The position numbers and the translations under genes were made by a program. Below, in pieces: positions 62,521 through 64,000 of a DNA stretch of 64,000 nt. This stretch comes from Agathobaculum ammoniilyticum (lineage in GTDB: Bacteria > Bacillota > Clostridia > Oscillospirales > Butyricicoccaceae), in the NCBI RefSeq assembly GCF_025567315.1, contig NZ_JAOQJE010000011.1, positions 1 through 64,000 on the forward strand, written 5' to 3'. Under the pieces are notes generated by a model that saw only the letters and a program-made list of their open reading frames with translations, did not search any database and was not told where the DNA came from. Positions within the stretch are counted from its first letter, which is position 1. The number at the start of each line of letters is the position of its first letter.

Positions 62521-62528
62521 GCTGTGTA

Positions 62529-64000
62529 TTATGGGGCTGTTTCCGAGGTGGTTCCATCAGAAAGAACGAATTCCACCTTGTTGGCGCCGTCTTCTTCAAT
62601 GGGGTTCCCGTCAGAATCCCTTTTATATTGCAGGGTAAAGGTGATGGAACCGTCGGTTCGCATGTAGCCGGACTTATTGGAGAAGTAGCCGCCATTCCCT
62701 TTTCCGTCTGTCGGCGTGATCGTGAAGGAGTCGCCTACAACAAAGTTATTGAACTTGACGCCCAATGAACGGGTGGGGTTCAGGTTCGACAGCTTCACAT
62801 ATTCTACGGAATCAGGGAAAAGGTCACTGTTTTTACCGACTGTGGGAATGTAGGCCTCCGGTGTACTCATACTGTCATCGAATACATAAAGCTCGGTGTC
62901 GAAGTTGATGGTAACTGTTCCGTTATACCAATGCTTATTGTTGCTGTAGGTGGAGGTCGTGTTCATTGATTTTACCAGTGGGCCGCTGCGGTTCACCTTC
63001 TGTATATTTTTTACCACGCGGAACACGGGCAGGCCGCCCAGCTCATTCTTTGCAGCGACGATGAACAGATATTTTGTCGGTTCGTTTTGCAGCTGATCTT
63101 TGTCGATCACGGTTTCGGTGCCGCTGAAATTCCGCTCCGCGCCGTTTTGGTCAGGTGCGGGGGAGGCGTCGCTGCCGCCCTGCATGATTTCCCACAAGGC
63201 TTCCTTGAAAGCGGTGGAGTCTTTATAGCCGCCAATTGACGTATCAGAGGACCACTTGTCGAACGCATCGCTCTCCATCATTTCCAGAGCAGTTTTGCCA
63301 TTGATTTGGGTTGAAAACAGGGGCGGATAGCCGCTCTGTGTTGCCTGCGGATAGAGAAGCCAATGCACTTCCGCTTCGACGCTGGTTTGTCCGGCAGCGG
63401 GCTTGATGGAAAAGGTTGCCTGACCATCACCGGTGGAATTGGCGGTCAGCACAGGCGGAACCACATCGCTGGTGTTGAATTTGTAGCACCAAACAGGGGA
63501 GGGATCCTTATACGAGCCTTTCAGAACAAAATAGATATAGTACTCCTGATTGGGCTGGAGGTCCTCAACGGTAAAGCTGCCCTGGCCTGTACCGCCGTAA
63601 CGAACCTTGCCGGTTTGATACCCATTGGCCGGGGTGTAATTGGATGGGCTCATGATATTCTGGGTGGTGGGGGTTCTGATACCCTGCTCCTTCCGCTTAC
63701 CGGGCTCCGGTAAGGCAGCCTCGGCGTCGCCGTCGTCCTTAAATTGGCCGATATCTATAATAAGACCAGGATCATCCAGATCAGGCTCCAGACGGTTGAC
63801 AGGGGCGACAACGTAATATACGTCCGCCTCGCGGTCGAGCATGTAATCGACGCGTGTCAGGGAATCACCGGGAGCCACACGGGGATACCCCTGCATGAAC
63901 TGGGGCGCGTTCTGGTTGACGCGGCGCACATCAATTGTGAAATCGGATGGGTTGCCGATCGAGGCCAGCTTCTTCTGTTGGATCACATAGCTGTCCCAGA
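62529..64000 (-). CDS. C-terminal part of a large secreted or surface protein (cut by window edge)
   Basis: The open frame runs off the right edge, so at least 490 residues of the C-terminus are seen. Composition is Ser/Thr/Asn/Gly/Pro-rich and beta-rich. A fibronectin type III-like stretch is present (SFTVEDLQPNQEYYIYFVLKG, in part; VPPVLTANSTGDGQATFS). There is no LPxTG, SLH or choline-binding end, so the anchor must be elsewhere. Function unknown; an extracellular adhesin-like role is an inference from composition. It ends at a strong terminator. Confidence 0.65.
   Translation of the reverse strand, partial: WDSYVIQQKKLASIGNPSDFTIDVRRVNQNAPQFMQGYPRVAPGDSLTRVDYMLDREADVYYVVAPVNRLEPDLDDPGLIIDIGQFKDDGDAEAALPEPGKRKEQGIRTPTTQNIMSPSNYTPANGYQTGKVRYGGTGQGSFTVEDLQPNQEYYIYFVLKGSYKDPSPVWCYKFNTSDVVPPVLTANSTGDGQATFSIKPAAGQTSVEAEVHWLLYPQATQSGYPPLFSTQINGKTALEMMESDAFDKWSSDTSIGGYKDSTAFKEALWEIMQGGSDASPAPDQNGAERNFSGTETVIDKDQLQNEPTKYLFIVAAKNELGGLPVFRVVKNIQKVNRSGPLVKSMNTTSTYSNNKHWYNGTVTINFDTELYVFDDSMSTPEAYIPTVGKNSDLFPDSVEYVKLSNLNPTRSLGVKFNNFVVGDSFTITPTDGKGNGGYFSNKSGYMRTDGSITFTLQYKRDSDGNPIEEDGANKVEFVLSDGTTSETAP

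Overview
The window looks like a chromosomal segment of a motile, strictly anaerobic, low-to-mid GC Clostridia member (Firmicutes), probably a gut-type Oscillospiraceae relative; this is inference. The evidence is a class III (oxygen-free) ribonucleotide reductase, formate-tetrahydrofolate ligase, the Firmicutes chemotaxis set (CheC, CheD, CheV, FliY), an Lsa-type ABC-F protein, an SLH surface protein and strong AGGAGG ribosome binding sites. No phage, transposase, CRISPR array or tRNA gene was seen.

Layout. 1-250: the last bases of a 23S rRNA, a 5S rRNA and a terminator close an rRNA operon. 343-2566: a DUF1538 membrane protein with a duplicated PII-like protein. 2567-5961: the anaerobic ribonucleotide reductase locus, with NrdR and DnaA boxes upstream and, unusually, the glycyl-radical domain of NrdD encoded as a separate 61-residue ORF between nrdD and nrdG. 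6003-8411 (minus): tsaE-tsaB-upp and a GNAT acetyltransferase. 8574-18006: a mixed housekeeping stretch (zinc-ribbon membrane protein, Lsa-like ABC-F with an attenuator-like leader, aldo/keto reductase, ECF sigma/anti-sigma pair, AEC transporter, fhs, a RodA/FtsW protein and an HD protein). 18152-21631: a lipoprotein and an SLH-domain surface protein.

22253-47934 is one unbroken plus-strand flagellar/chemotaxis operon: flgBC-fliEFGHIJK-flgD-(TIGR02530)-flgE-flbD-motAB-fliMY-cheY-fliOPQR-flhBA-fliA-flgF/G-flgG-cheC-cheD-cheV-(EAL/HDOD). It starts from a sigma-A-type promoter flanked by two perfect Spo0A-type boxes and ends at a strong terminator. It builds the MS ring, export gate, rod, hook, motor and switch and makes the late sigma factor (FliA). 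Genes read on the minus strand downstream (yjfB-like, flagellin behind a sigma-28-type promoter, a chemoreceptor/hemerythrin, fliD-fliS-fliT-like) supply the filament and sensing. No flhF, flhG, cheA, cheW, cheB, cheR, flgK, flgL, flgM, fliW or csrA is in the window.

57671-62399 pairs a ParA ATPase with a ComFB-domain protein, convergent with a multi-domain GGDEF/EAL protein that has its own sigma-28-type promoter. This suggests a c-di-GMP-linked positioning or motility module and is, with the split NrdD, the most interesting candidate here. The right edge cuts a large surface protein. Two runs of N (50108-50403, 59167-59476) are assembly gaps that truncate three coding regions.
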